Source: Mesorhizobium sp. WSM3860 (GTDB lineage: Bacteria > Pseudomonadota > Alphaproteobacteria > Rhizobiales > Rhizobiaceae). From it: DNA of 64,000 nt. The DNA lies in assembly GCF_002294995.1 (NCBI RefSeq), contig NZ_NSGF01000008.1:186001-250000 (forward strand), read 5' to 3'. This document shows positions 38,471 to 47,065 of this stretch, piece after piece. The position numbers and the translations under genes were made by a program. Below the pieces are notes generated by a model. The model was given only the letters and a program-made list of their open reading frames with translations. It was not told the origin of the DNA and ran no database searches. How positions within the stretch are numbered: the stretch's first letter is position 1; each line of letters begins with the position of its first letter.

Positions 38471-39394
38471 ATGACATTCCTGTTCAATTCCGACGCACGG
38501 CGTGGCGCGATCTTCGCCGAGGCCTTCGCGAAGGAGTTGCCGGACCTCCCCTTCGCGATCGATGCCGCGACGGTCGATCCCGACTCGGTGCGCTATCTGA
38601 TCACCTGGACGGTGCCGGAGAACCTGGCCCGTTACAGGAACCTGGAAATCCTGTTCTCCATCGGTGCCGGCGTCGATCAATTCCGCATCGATGCGGTGCC
38701 CGCGCAGGTGAAGATCGTGCGCATGATCGAGGAAGGCATCGTGCGCATGATGCAGGAGTATGTGTCGCTCGCCGTGCTTGCGCTTCACCGCAACCTGCCG
38801 GCCTATCTGGCGCAGCAGCGCGCCGGAGAATGGCGCGACATCCCCCAGCCTCAGGCTGCGTCGCGCCGGATCGGCGTTCTCGGCCTCGGACAGCTCGGCC
38901 AAGCGGTCCTCGATCGGCTGAAACCCTTCGGCTTCCAGCTTTCCGGATGGAGCCGCTCCCCGCGGCGGCTCGAGGGCGTGACCTGTCATCATGGCGAGCT
39001 TGGGCTGGAGCAGATGCTGGCGGCCAGTGACATACTGATCTGCCTGCTGCCGCTAACCGAGGATACGCGCGGATTTCTGAACGCCGGCCTGTTCGCTAAA
39101 CTGCCTGACGGGTCGGCGCTCGTTCATACGGGTCGAGGCCCGCAGCTCGACCACGACGCGCTTGTCGCCGCGCTCGATAGCGGCCATCTGTCGTCGGCGA
39201 TGATCGACGTGACCGATCCCGAACCGCTGCCCGCGGGACATCCGTTCTGGTCGCATCCGAAGATCATCCTGACTCCGCACATAGCCAGCGTCACCCAACC
39301 CGCGACCGCTGCGCAGGCCGTCATCGTCAACATAAAGCGTCACCGCGCCGGGCTCGATCCCATCGGGCTCGTCGACCGGTCGCGCGGTTATTGA
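38471..39394 (+). CDS. Glyoxylate/hydroxypyruvate reductase A-like dehydrogenase
   Basis: A 307-residue D-2-hydroxyacid dehydrogenase of the GhrA branch. Rossmann motif [11 protein letters not shown], Arg in HTGRGP, Glu in [12 protein letters not shown] and His in LTPHIAS. It would reduce glyoxylate, hydroxypyruvate or a similar 2-oxoacid. The start follows the deacetylase by 13 bases, so the two are in one operon, with the cupin next. Compare the other family member at 26777 in the Sox operon. Confidence 0.88.
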   Translation: MTFLFNSDARRGAIFAEAFAKELPDLPFAIDAATVDPDSVRYLITWTVPENLARYRNLEILFSIGAGVDQFRIDAVPAQVKIVRMIEEGIVRMMQEYVSLAVLALHRNLPAYLAQQRAGEWRDIPQPQAASRRIGVLGLGQLGQAVLDRLKPFGFQLSGWSRSPRRLEGVTCHHGELGLEQMLAASDILICLLPLTEDTRGFLNAGLFAKLPDGSALVHTGRGPQLDHDALVAALDSGHLSSAMIDVTDPEPLPAGHPFWSHPKIILTPHIASVTQPATAAQAVIVNIKRHRAGLDPIGLVDRSRGY

Positions 39395-39418
39395 AACTCA
39401 ACTGGAAAGGCCCATCCT

Positions 39419-39772
39419 TTGTCCCTGCTCAAGTCCATCGATATCAACCCAAGCTTTTCGCCCCGCGAATCGAACGCGTTGCCAGAGCGGCTGATTGCCG
39501 GCAATCCCGCCTTCAAGACCTGGGCGCAGGACGTCGCCAAGGACGACCTTGTCCATACCGGCGTCTGGGAGGCCACGCCCGGCGAAACGCGCTCCATCAA
39601 GGGGGAGACCTTCGAGTTCTGCCATATCCTCGCCGGCGTGGTCGAAATCACGCCCGACGCCGGCGAAACGGTGACCTACCGGGCCGGCGACAGCTTCGTC
39701 ATGAAGCCGGGCTTCACGGGTGTTTGGAGGACCATCGAGACCGTGCGCAAAATCTACGTCACGGTGGGCTAG
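39419..39772 (+). CDS. Cupin (DUF861/EutQ-like) protein
   Basis: A 117-residue single-domain cupin with EFCHILAGVVEITPDAG, YRAGDSFVMKPGFTGVW and RSIKGETFEFC. Proteins of this class (Cupin_3) are usually encoded beside amine or ethanolamine-type oxidoreductases; their activity is mostly untested. Start is TTG 39419 with GGAAAGG upstream. A paralogue of the same length at 58768 shares SIKGxTFEFCxIL and PGFTGVWR-like ends. Both sit near FAD amine oxidoreductase or aldehyde dehydrogenase genes, so a shared job in amine oxidation is likely. Confidence 0.83.
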   Translation: MSLLKSIDINPSFSPRESNALPERLIAGNPAFKTWAQDVAKDDLVHTGVWEATPGETRSIKGETFEFCHILAGVVEITPDAGETVTYRAGDSFVMKPGFTGVWRTIETVRKIYVTVG

Positions 39773-39923
39773 CGACCCGTCTGCGCAGGCCATGACCTCC
39801 GCCGAAGATTTTGCCGTCTCTTGTCCCAAGCACGCAACATTCGTCGGCAGCGGATCACCGAACAGCGCATGCTGCGTGTCGGCACGGGCTAGGCTCAGGC
39901 CGATGCTGCCGAGTGGTTTGCCC

Positions 39924-41387
39924 ATGAGCCTGAGCTTCGATCCCGATACAGTCTCCCTTCCCGTCGGCCACTTCATCGATGGGGAGCTGATTTCGGCCGA
40001 GGGTGCGGTCGAGATGCGCCGTCCGTCCGATGGCAAATCCTATGTCGCTTGTCCCGTGGCCGGTGCGGACTTGGTGGACCGGGCGGTGGAAAGCGCCAAG
40101 GCGGCGCTGAAAGCGAGCAACTGGGGCGGCGTCCGGCCGCGCGAGCGCACCAGGGCGCTCCACGCCTGGGCCGATCTGATGGAAGCGGAGGCCGAAACGC
40201 TCGCCAGGATCGAGGCGCTGTGCTCTACGCGGCCGGTTGGCCAGCTCGTCCCCGGCGACATCGCCGTGACCGCCGAACAGATCCGCTTCTTCGCCGAGTT
40301 CGCCGATAAGGAAGGCAGCGAACTCGCGCCGACCGACGACGCCAGTCTCGGCATGATCATGAGCGAACCCTATGGCGTGGTCGCCGCGATCACACCCTGG
40401 AATTTTCCGATCTCGATGGCCGGCTGGAAACTCGGCCCGGCGTTGGCCGCGGGCAATGCAGTCGTGCTGAAGCCGTCGGAAATGACGCCTTTCTCGACCC
40501 TCTATATGGCGCAGCTCGCCGTCAGAGCCGGTCTCCCGGCAGGACTTATCAACGTGGTGCTCGGCGACGGGCCGACAACCGGAACAGCGCTGACCGGCCA
40601 CGCGGAGATCGCCAAGGTCAGCTTCACCGGTTCGACCCGCGCCGGCTCGGCGATCATGGAGAACGTCGCCCGCACCGGCGTTAAGCCGATGACGCTGGAG
40701 CTCGGCGGCAAGAGCCCGCAGCTCGTCTTTGCCGACGCCGATCTCGACAAGGCGGCAGCAGCAATCGCCGGCAGCGTCACCTTCAATGCCGGCCAGGCCT
40801 GTGTGGCCGGCACGCGCCTGATTGTCGAGAAGAGCGTGGCCGACAGGCTGACGACTGCGATCATAGAGAAGATGAAGGCGGCCCGGCCCGGCCCGACCTG
40901 GGACGAGACGACGCAGTATTCGCCGATCATCTCGGAACGGCAGCGTGCGCGCGCCGACGGCATCGTCCGGGCCGCGGTCGAGGCCGGCGGCGAATGCCTG
41001 ACCGGCGGCACCTCCATGGACAGCCCCGGTTATTTCTACGAACCGACGCTGATCGCCAATGTCGGCCAGGCCAATCCTGCGATCGTCGAGGAAATCTTCG
41101 GCCCGGTCCTGACGGTTCAGACCTTCGAGACCGAGGAAGAGGCGCTGGCGCTGTCCAGCCATCCGACCTACGGACTGGCTTCCGGCCTGTTCACCGCCGA
41201 TCTGTCTCGCACGATCCGTGTCGCGCGCAAGCTCGAAGCGGGCACCGTGTGGGTCAACCGCTACAGCCGCTCGCGCGACCACATCCTGCCGACCGGCGGC
41301 TACAAGCGCTCCGGCATCGGCAAGGACCTTGGCCGCGAGGCCTATCTCGCCAACCGCAGGACCAAAAGCGTCCTGATCAGCCTGTGA
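39924..41387 (+). CDS. NAD(P)-dependent aldehyde dehydrogenase
   Basis: A 487-residue enzyme that oxidises an aldehyde to the acid. Catalytic Cys293 (NAGQACVAGTR) and Glu259 (TLELGGKSPQ), plus the cofactor motif FTGSTRAG, are all present; PWNFPISMAGWKL is the typical entry. It is of the betaine/aminobutyraldehyde-type subgroup. ATG 39924 is chosen because the domain begins right after it; ATG 39903 is an alternative. The 151-base gap from the cupin holds no gene. A second aldehyde dehydrogenase is at 42461. Confidence 0.9.
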   Translation: MSLSFDPDTVSLPVGHFIDGELISAEGAVEMRRPSDGKSYVACPVAGADLVDRAVESAKAALKASNWGGVRPRERTRALHAWADLMEAEAETLARIEALCSTRPVGQLVPGDIAVTAEQIRFFAEFADKEGSELAPTDDASLGMIMSEPYGVVAAITPWNFPISMAGWKLGPALAAGNAVVLKPSEMTPFSTLYMAQLAVRAGLPAGLINVVLGDGPTTGTALTGHAEIAKVSFTGSTRAGSAIMENVARTGVKPMTLELGGKSPQLVFADADLDKAAAAIAGSVTFNAGQACVAGTRLIVEKSVADRLTTAIIEKMKAARPGPTWDETTQYSPIISERQRARADGIVRAAVEAGGECLTGGTSMDSPGYFYEPTLIANVGQANPAIVEEIFGPVLTVQTFETEEEALALSSHPTYGLASGLFTADLSRTIRVARKLEAGTVWVNRYSRSRDHILPTGGYKRSGIGKDLGREAYLANRRTKSVLISL

Positions 41388-41398
41388 AGAGAATGCCG

Positions 41399-42442
41399 AT
41401 GAAGACCTACTCGATCGCCCTGATCCCCGGTGACGGCATCGGCCGCGATGTGACCGCCGCCGCCTGGACGGTGCTGGAAGCGGTGGCCAAGCACTCCGGC
41501 TTTGCCCTGACCGGAACCGAGTTTCCATGGTCCTGCCGATTCTTCAAGGAAACCGGCCGCATGATGCCGGAGGACGGCATAGAGACCTTGCGCCGCTTCG
41601 ACGCCATCCTGCTCGGGGCGGTCGGCTGGCCGACGGAGGTGCCGGACTCCGTCTCGCTTCACGGGCTGCTGCTGCCGATCCGCAAGGCATTTGTGCAATA
41701 CGCCAACATCCGGCCGCACCGCCTGCTGCCGGGCGTCACGGGCCCGCTGCGAGCCGAGAGCTTCGACATATTGTGCATCCGCGAAAACACCGAAGGCGAA
41801 TATTCGGGCGCCGGGGGCCGCGTGCATCAAGGCACTCTGGACGAGGTCGCGGTGGAAACCTCGATCTTCACCCGGGCCGGGGTCGAGCGCATCCTGCGCT
41901 TCGGCTTCGAGCAGGCACGGGCGCGGCGCGGCAAGCTGGCTTCCGTCACCAAGTCCAACGCGCAGAAATACTCGATGGTGTTCTGGGACGAGATCACGCG
42001 CAAGCTGGCCGCCGACTATCCGGACGTCGACGTAACCAGCTATCACGTCGATGCGCTCGCCGCGCGGATGATCATGGATCCGCAGAGCCTCGACGTGGTC
42101 GTCGCTTCCAATCTCTTCGGCGACATACTGACGGATATCGGCGCCGCGATCCAGGGCGGGCTCGGCTACGCAGCTTCCGCCAACATCAACCCCGACCGCT
42201 CGGCGCCGTCGATGTTCGAGCCGGTGCACGGCTCCGCGCCCGACATCGCCCACCTCGGCATCGCCAACCCGATCGCCGCCATATGGTCCGGCGCAATGAT
42301 GCTCGATCATCTGGGCGAAAAGGACGCAGCCGGCCGCGTCATGAACGCGATCGAAGCGACAACGGCACGAGGGGTGGGAACCACGGCCGGCAATGATCGT
42401 ACGGACGCCATCACATCAGCCGTTGTCGCGGCGCTCACCTGA
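41399..42442 (+). CDS. Tartrate/D-malate-type dehydrogenase (isocitrate/isopropylmalate family)
   Basis: A 347-residue beta-decarboxylating dehydrogenase. IALIPGDGIGRDVT at the N-terminus, GAVGWPTEVPDSVSLHGLLLPIRKAF, RENTEGEYSG, KSNAQKYSM and DILTDIGAAIQGGLGYA are all family landmarks, with the substrate-loop pattern of tartrate/D-malate dehydrogenases rather than LeuB. Uses NAD and a divalent metal to oxidise a malate- or tartrate-like hydroxyacid. ATG 41399 has GAAGAGA at better spacing than the ATG at 41393. Co-directional between two aldehyde dehydrogenase genes. Confidence 0.87.
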   Translation: MKTYSIALIPGDGIGRDVTAAAWTVLEAVAKHSGFALTGTEFPWSCRFFKETGRMMPEDGIETLRRFDAILLGAVGWPTEVPDSVSLHGLLLPIRKAFVQYANIRPHRLLPGVTGPLRAESFDILCIRENTEGEYSGAGGRVHQGTLDEVAVETSIFTRAGVERILRFGFEQARARRGKLASVTKSNAQKYSMVFWDEITRKLAADYPDVDVTSYHVDALAARMIMDPQSLDVVVASNLFGDILTDIGAAIQGGLGYAASANINPDRSAPSMFEPVHGSAPDIAHLGIANPIAAIWSGAMMLDHLGEKDAAGRVMNAIEATTARGVGTTAGNDRTDAITSAVVAALT

Positions 42443-42460
42443 TTTGCGAGGTCGTTTTCG

Positions 42461-43918
42461 ATGAAAAGCCTGAAAGACAAAAGTCTCTTCCGCGAGGCCG
42501 GCCTGATCGGCGGCAAATGGGTCGCGGCAGGTTCCGGCAGAACGGTCGATGTGATCGATCCGGCAACACAGACATCGATCGGCACAGTGCCCGACATGGC
42601 TGGTCCGGAGGCCCGCGCGGCCATCGAGGCCGCGGCTTCCGCCTATCGGGATTGGAAAAAGAAGACCCATGCCGAACGCGCCGCCTTGCTGGAGGCCTGG
42701 CATGGTCTGATGCTTAAGCATCTGGACGATCTCGCGCTGATCCTGACCACGGAACAGGGCAAGCCGCTGGACGAGGCCAAAGGCGAGATCCGCTACGGCG
42801 CGTCGTTCGTCAAATGGTTCGCCGAGGAGGCGCGCCGGATCAACGGCCACACCATTCCCTCGCCTACATCAGACCGCCGCATCATCGTCCTGAAGGAACC
42901 CGTCGGCGTGTGCGGCATCATCACGCCGTGGAACTTTCCCAATGCGATGATCACCCGCAAGGTCGCGCCGGCGCTGGCCGCCGGCTGCACCGTGGTCATC
43001 AAGCCGTCCGAGTTCACGCCCTATTCGGCGTTGGCGCTCGGCGCGCTCGCCGAACGGGCGGGTATTCCGGCCGGCGTCATCAACATTGTCACCGGCATGC
43101 CGGCCGAGATCGGCAACGAGATCATGGCGAACGAGACCGTGCGCAAGATCTCCTTCACCGGTTCGACCAGGGTCGGCTCGCTGCTGATGCGCGGAGCGGC
43201 CGACAGCGTGAAAAGGCTCAGCCTCGAACTCGGAGGCAACGCGCCCTTCATCGTCTTCGAGGACGCCGATCTCGACCTCGCCGTCGAAGGCGCGCTCGCG
43301 TCGAAGTTCCGCAATGGCGGCCAGACCTGTGTGTGCGCCAACCGCATCCTCGTTCAGGCCGCAGTCTATGGCGCCTTCGCCGCCAAGCTCAGCGCCCGCG
43401 TCAATGCGTTGACGGTGGGACCGGGCACGCAGGCCGGCGTCGCCATCGGGCCGATGATCAACATGGCGGCGGTCGAGAAAATCAATCGGCACGTTGAGGA
43501 CGCGCTTGCCAAAGGCGCGACGATCGTCACCGAGACGCCGGTGCTGCCGGAGGGTCCTCAATATGTCGCGCCGCTGGTGCTGGCCGGTGCGACAAATGAA
43601 ATGGAACTCGCCGGCGAGGAAACTTTCGGTCCGGTCGCACCGCTTTTCCGTTTCGAGACGGAAGAGGAAGCGGTCGCGCTGGCCAACGGCACGCCTTACG
43701 GGCTTGCCTCCTACTTCTACACCGAGAACCTGAAGCGCGCCTGGCGCGTCGGCGAGGCGCTGGAGTTCGGCATGGTGGGGCTCAACACCGGCTCGGTTTC
43801 GATGGAGATAGCCCCCTTCGGCGGCGTCAAGCAGTCCGGCCTCGGGCGCGAGGGCGCGCAGGCCGGCATCGAGGAATATCTGGAAATGAAGAGCTTCCAC
43901 ATGGGCGGGCTGGGCTAA
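42461..43918 (+). CDS. gabD: Succinate-semialdehyde dehydrogenase-like aldehyde dehydrogenase
   Basis: A 485-residue enzyme very like GabD: TTEQGKPLDEAKGEI, PWNFPNAMITRKVAPALAAG, catalytic Glu256 (SLELGGNAPF) and Cys290 (GGQTCVCANR), and the Ser/Arg-type substrate region near IAPFGGVKQSG. It would convert succinate or glutarate semialdehyde to the diacid. With the class III aminotransferase at 47066 and PuuB-like oxidoreductase at 43932 this forms a plausible 4-aminobutyrate-like route. It is the last gene of the run; its stop falls in the hairpin at 43907. Confidence 0.88.
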   Translation: MKSLKDKSLFREAGLIGGKWVAAGSGRTVDVIDPATQTSIGTVPDMAGPEARAAIEAAASAYRDWKKKTHAERAALLEAWHGLMLKHLDDLALILTTEQGKPLDEAKGEIRYGASFVKWFAEEARRINGHTIPSPTSDRRIIVLKEPVGVCGIITPWNFPNAMITRKVAPALAAGCTVVIKPSEFTPYSALALGALAERAGIPAGVINIVTGMPAEIGNEIMANETVRKISFTGSTRVGSLLMRGAADSVKRLSLELGGNAPFIVFEDADLDLAVEGALASKFRNGGQTCVCANRILVQAAVYGAFAAKLSARVNALTVGPGTQAGVAIGPMINMAAVEKINRHVEDALAKGATIVTETPVLPEGPQYVAPLVLAGATNEMELAGEETFGPVAPLFRFETEEEAVALANGTPYGLASYFYTENLKRAWRVGEALEFGMVGLNTGSVSMEIAPFGGVKQSGLGREGAQAGIEEYLEMKSFHMGGLG

Positions 43919-43928
43919 ACCCCAGCCC
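43907..43928. terminator. Hairpin spanning two convergent gene ends
   Basis: GGGCTGGG (43907-43914) and CCCAGCCC (43921-43928) form a perfect 8-base stem with a 6-base loop containing the TAA stop of gabD. The minus-strand oxidoreductase ends four bases later. No T-run, so it may stall rather than cleanly terminate. Confidence 0.45.
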
Positions 43929-43931
43929 CGA

Positions 43932-45212
43932 TCACTGGATCCGGTCGAGCGCCTTGTAGTAGAGACCGACCACCGGCAGGAACCAGGGCTTGCCGGAATA
44001 GCCGGGAATGGCAGGCCACTCGAGCCCCTTCAACGGATTGCGGTCCGCGCGACCAAGCATGGCATCGGCCATGATCATGCCGAGATGGGTGGAAAGCTGC
44101 GCGCCGTGGCCGGAATAGCCCATCGCGTACCAGACCCCGTCATGGTAGCCGGCCCGCGGGAAGCGGTCCTTGGTCATGTCGACCAGCCCGCCCCAGCAAT
44201 AATCGATCTCGACCTTGGCGAGCTGCGGGAAAATCGCCGCGAGGCTTGCCCGCAATATCTGTCCGCTCTTGGCATCGGAGCGCTGGTCCGATGTCGCCGA
44301 GAAGCGTGCGCGGCCGCCGAAGATCAGGCGCTTGTCCGGCGAAAGCCGGAAGTAGTTGCCGATGTTCATCGAAGTCACGCATGTCCGATTGCCGGGCATG
44401 GTCGCGGCGATCTCCGCATCGCTCAGCGGCCGCGTGGCGATGATGAAGCTGCCGACGGAAATGATCCTGCGGCGGAAATAGCCGAAATTCGGCGTCGTGT
44501 AGGCGCCGGTCGCCACCAGCACATTGTTGGCGCTGATCCGGCCGCGAGAGGTGGTCAACTCATGCCTCGTGCCGGACTGCCTGTGATCCGTCACCGCCGC
44601 ATTCTCCTGGATGACGGCGCCATGGCGAACCGCGGCTGTCGCCAGTCCAGCCACATAGCGGCCCATATGCATCATGGCACTCTTCTTCGACAGCATTGCG
44701 CCATGGAAGGGCGAGCCGATCTCGGATCTGAGATCGGTCGGCGACAGCAGCGCCGTATCCGGATCGACCTCGGCATGAACGGCCTCGAAGTTGCGGGCGA
44801 TCGCTTCGAAATGCTGAGGCTTGGAGGCGAGCTTCAGCTTGCCGGCGCGGCGGAAGTTGCAGTCGATGCCCTCCTCGGCGACCAGCGCCTCGATCGTATC
44901 GACGGAATCGTCCAGCACCCGGTAGAGCGCGATCGCGCGCTCCTTGCCGAGCTCCGCCTTGGCCGAAAGGTAGCTGTGGGCGAGACCGTTGTTCAGGTGC
45001 CCGCCATTGCGTCCGGAGGCGCCCCAGCCGACCCGCTCCGCCTCCAGCACCGCCACCTTGACGCCGGCCTTCGCCAGTTGGCGCGCGGCGGCGAGACCGG
45101 TGAAGCCGCCGCCGATGATGGCGGCGTCGTAGTGTCCCTCGACCGGGCCTTGCGCCCCGCCGGAAAAAACAGGGGCGGTGTCGTGCCAGTAGGAGACCAG
45201 CTTCATTTGCAT
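43932..45212 (-). CDS. PuuB-like FAD-dependent amine oxidoreductase
   Basis: A 426-residue DAO-family flavoprotein. FAD motif AAIIGGGFTGLAAARQLA, ASGRNGGHLNNG and the C-terminal YAMGYSGHGAQLSTHLG are typical of PuuB-type (gamma-glutamylputrescine) oxidoreductases. It deaminates an amine to the aldehyde for the nearby dehydrogenases. The product YWHDTAP near the N-terminus is a family hallmark. Start is ATG 45212 or ATG 45206. The HAD gene at 45223 is 10 bases upstream on the same strand, so the two are coupled. A more distant relative is at 59142. Confidence 0.87.
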   Translation of the reverse strand: MQMKLVSYWHDTAPVFSGGAQGPVEGHYDAAIIGGGFTGLAAARQLAKAGVKVAVLEAERVGWGASGRNGGHLNNGLAHSYLSAKAELGKERAIALYRVLDDSVDTIEALVAEEGIDCNFRRAGKLKLASKPQHFEAIARNFEAVHAEVDPDTALLSPTDLRSEIGSPFHGAMLSKKSAMMHMGRYVAGLATAAVRHGAVIQENAAVTDHRQSGTRHELTTSRGRISANNVLVATGAYTTPNFGYFRRRIISVGSFIIATRPLSDAEIAATMPGNRTCVTSMNIGNYFRLSPDKRLIFGGRARFSATSDQRSDAKSGQILRASLAAIFPQLAKVEIDYCWGGLVDMTKDRFPRAGYHDGVWYAMGYSGHGAQLSTHLGMIMADAMLGRADRNPLKGLEWPAIPGYSGKPWFLPVVGLYYKALDRIQ

Positions 45213-45222
45213 CCCGTCAGCT

Positions 45223-45891
45223 TTAAAGCCCGACCACGCCTGGAAGACCGGAAATGTCGGCGATCTCGACATAGCCGTAATAGGGGTTGGCGGGCTCGTG
45301 ACCGCGATTGACCCAGACCTTGTTCTTGATGCCGAGATCGTGCGCCGACATCAGGTCGTAGCGGAACGAGGATGAGCAGTGAAGAACATCCTCTGGGCCA
45401 CAGCCCAGCCTATCGAACATGTATTCGAAGGCCTTGAGGCGTGGCTTGTAGGCCTGCGCCTGTTCGGCCGTGTAGACGGCATGGAATGGCGCGCCGAGCT
45501 TCTCGACATTGGACATGATCTGCGCGTTCATGGCATTGGAGAGGATGACCAGCGGAATTTCCTTGGCAACCTTCGCCAGGCCGGCTGGAACGTCCGCATG
45601 GGGCCCCCAGGTCGGAACACGCTCATAGACCATCCTGGCGTCGTCCGGGCTGAAGGAGACGCCGTTGCGCTTGCAGGCGCTCTCAAGCGCGTTGTGGACA
45701 ACGTCGGCATAGGGCTTCCAGTCGCCCAGGATCTCGTCGAGCCGGTAAGCCGCGAAGTTCTTGATGAACTCCTGCATGCGCGGCTCGTCGAGCCGGCGGC
45801 CATAGAGGTCACGCGCCGCCTCCGCCATCTGGAAATTGGTCAACGTGCCGTAGCAGTCGAAGGTGATGTATTTGGGCCTGAAAGATGCCAT
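45223..45891 (-). CDS. HAD type II (haloacid dehalogenase-like) hydrolase
   Basis: A 222-residue HAD protein. Nucleophile Asp12 in FDCYGTL, Ser/Asn motif ILSNA, and Lys in AYKPRLKAFEYM, the L-2-haloacid-dehalogenase-type pattern. Many such proteins are phosphatases or act on other small acids. ATG 45891 follows CGGAGAT; an upstream open stretch is not conserved. It is first in a two-gene minus-strand unit with the PuuB-like gene. Divergent from the GNAT at 46212. A related HAD is at 48676. Confidence 0.83.
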   Translation of the reverse strand: MASFRPKYITFDCYGTLTNFQMAEAARDLYGRRLDEPRMQEFIKNFAAYRLDEILGDWKPYADVVHNALESACKRNGVSFSPDDARMVYERVPTWGPHADVPAGLAKVAKEIPLVILSNAMNAQIMSNVEKLGAPFHAVYTAEQAQAYKPRLKAFEYMFDRLGCGPEDVLHCSSSFRYDLMSAHDLGIKNKVWVNRGHEPANPYYGYVEIADISGLPGVVGL

Positions 45892-46211
45892 ATCCGTCGA
45901 TCTCCGGTGGAAGCACATCCGCGTTGGGACGTCTTTCATCATAGGCCCGCAGGCAGCGACCCACCTGACCGAAAAGCGCTTCCCGAAAGCAGAAAGTTCC
46001 GTATCCGCCATCCGGTTTGGCATGCTGTAGCATCGTGAGCGTCGATGGATGCCGCCGGTCGAGGCGCGAAATGCATCCAGTTCGATAGGCGCCAGCACAA
46101 GATGCGGCACACCCCCTGCGCAACGGCGAATGATACTGTCGAAGTCGAAACCTTCAGACGATCTACGGCGCACCGATGACCGAGACTTGCGGTCAGACGG
46201 AAAGGTGCCTC

Positions 46212-47051
46212 ATGCAGCAAGGCGAGATCGAACTCCGGGACTTCGGGCCGGACCATATCGAGGGCGCAGTCGCGCTTTCTCGCCAGGAGAATTGGCCGCA
46301 TCGCCCGCAAGACTGGCAGATGGCGCTGCAGCTTTCGAGCGGCGCGGTTGCGCTCGACGACCAGGGCCGGGTCGCCGGGACAATCCTGGTAACGCCCTAC
46401 GGCGCCGATTGCGCCATGATCAACATGGTGATCGTCGACAGGAACGCGCGAGGCAAAGGGCTTGGGCGACGGCTCATGGAGCAGGCCTTCGCCCTTGCCG
46501 GCGACCGTCCGCTGCGGCTCGTCGCCACGACCGACGGCATGCCCCTTTATGAGAAGCTGGGCTTCGTGCCCTCGGGCACGATTCTTCAGCATCAGGGCAA
46601 CGTCGCTGCGCTTGGCGCGCCAAAGGGCGTCGAGGCCGCGGGCACCCGCGATCTGCCGGAAATCAAGGCCCTGGACCGTGTCGCCTACGGCGCCGACCGT
46701 GAAGCTTTGATCGATGCGCTGGCCGAGCGGGGTGAATTCGCAGTCATCCGCCGCAGTGGCGTCATCGCGGCCTATGCCGCAATCCGCCCGTTCGGACGCG
46801 GCGAGGTGATTGGCCCCGTCATCGCGGGAAATGCAGACGACGCCAAGGCCCTGATCAGCTTCTTCGCCGCCTCTCGCCCTGGCGCCTTCCTGCGCGTGGA
46901 TACCGAAAGCAGGACCGGCATCGCCGGCTGGCTCGCAGAAATCGGCCTCGCCCATGTCGGCGGCGGCGTCGCCATGGACCGTCCGGCCAAAAATGGGCCC
47001 GAACAGGCCAGGCCAAAAGTTTACGCCCTCGCCAACCAGGCGCTCGGATAG
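46212..47051 (+). CDS. GNAT-family acetyltransferase (two-domain)
   Basis: A 279-residue protein: N-terminal GNAT domain with NMVIVDRNARGKGLGRRLM, a clear acetyl-CoA-binding loop, and YEKLGF, then a second GNAT-like domain ending KVYALANQALG. ATG 46212 is preferred for GGAAAGG upstream; ATG 46176 is possible. It is followed 14 bases later by the class III aminotransferase, so co-transcribed. Paralogue of 36196, which lacks the clean RxxGxG loop. It may acetylate the aminotransferase substrate or a toxic amine. Confidence 0.82.
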   Translation: MQQGEIELRDFGPDHIEGAVALSRQENWPHRPQDWQMALQLSSGAVALDDQGRVAGTILVTPYGADCAMINMVIVDRNARGKGLGRRLMEQAFALAGDRPLRLVATTDGMPLYEKLGFVPSGTILQHQGNVAALGAPKGVEAAGTRDLPEIKALDRVAYGADREALIDALAERGEFAVIRRSGVIAAYAAIRPFGRGEVIGPVIAGNADDAKALISFFAASRPGAFLRVDTESRTGIAGWLAEIGLAHVGGGVAMDRPAKNGPEQARPKVYALANQALG

Positions 47052-47065
47052 TCCGGAGGACAACA

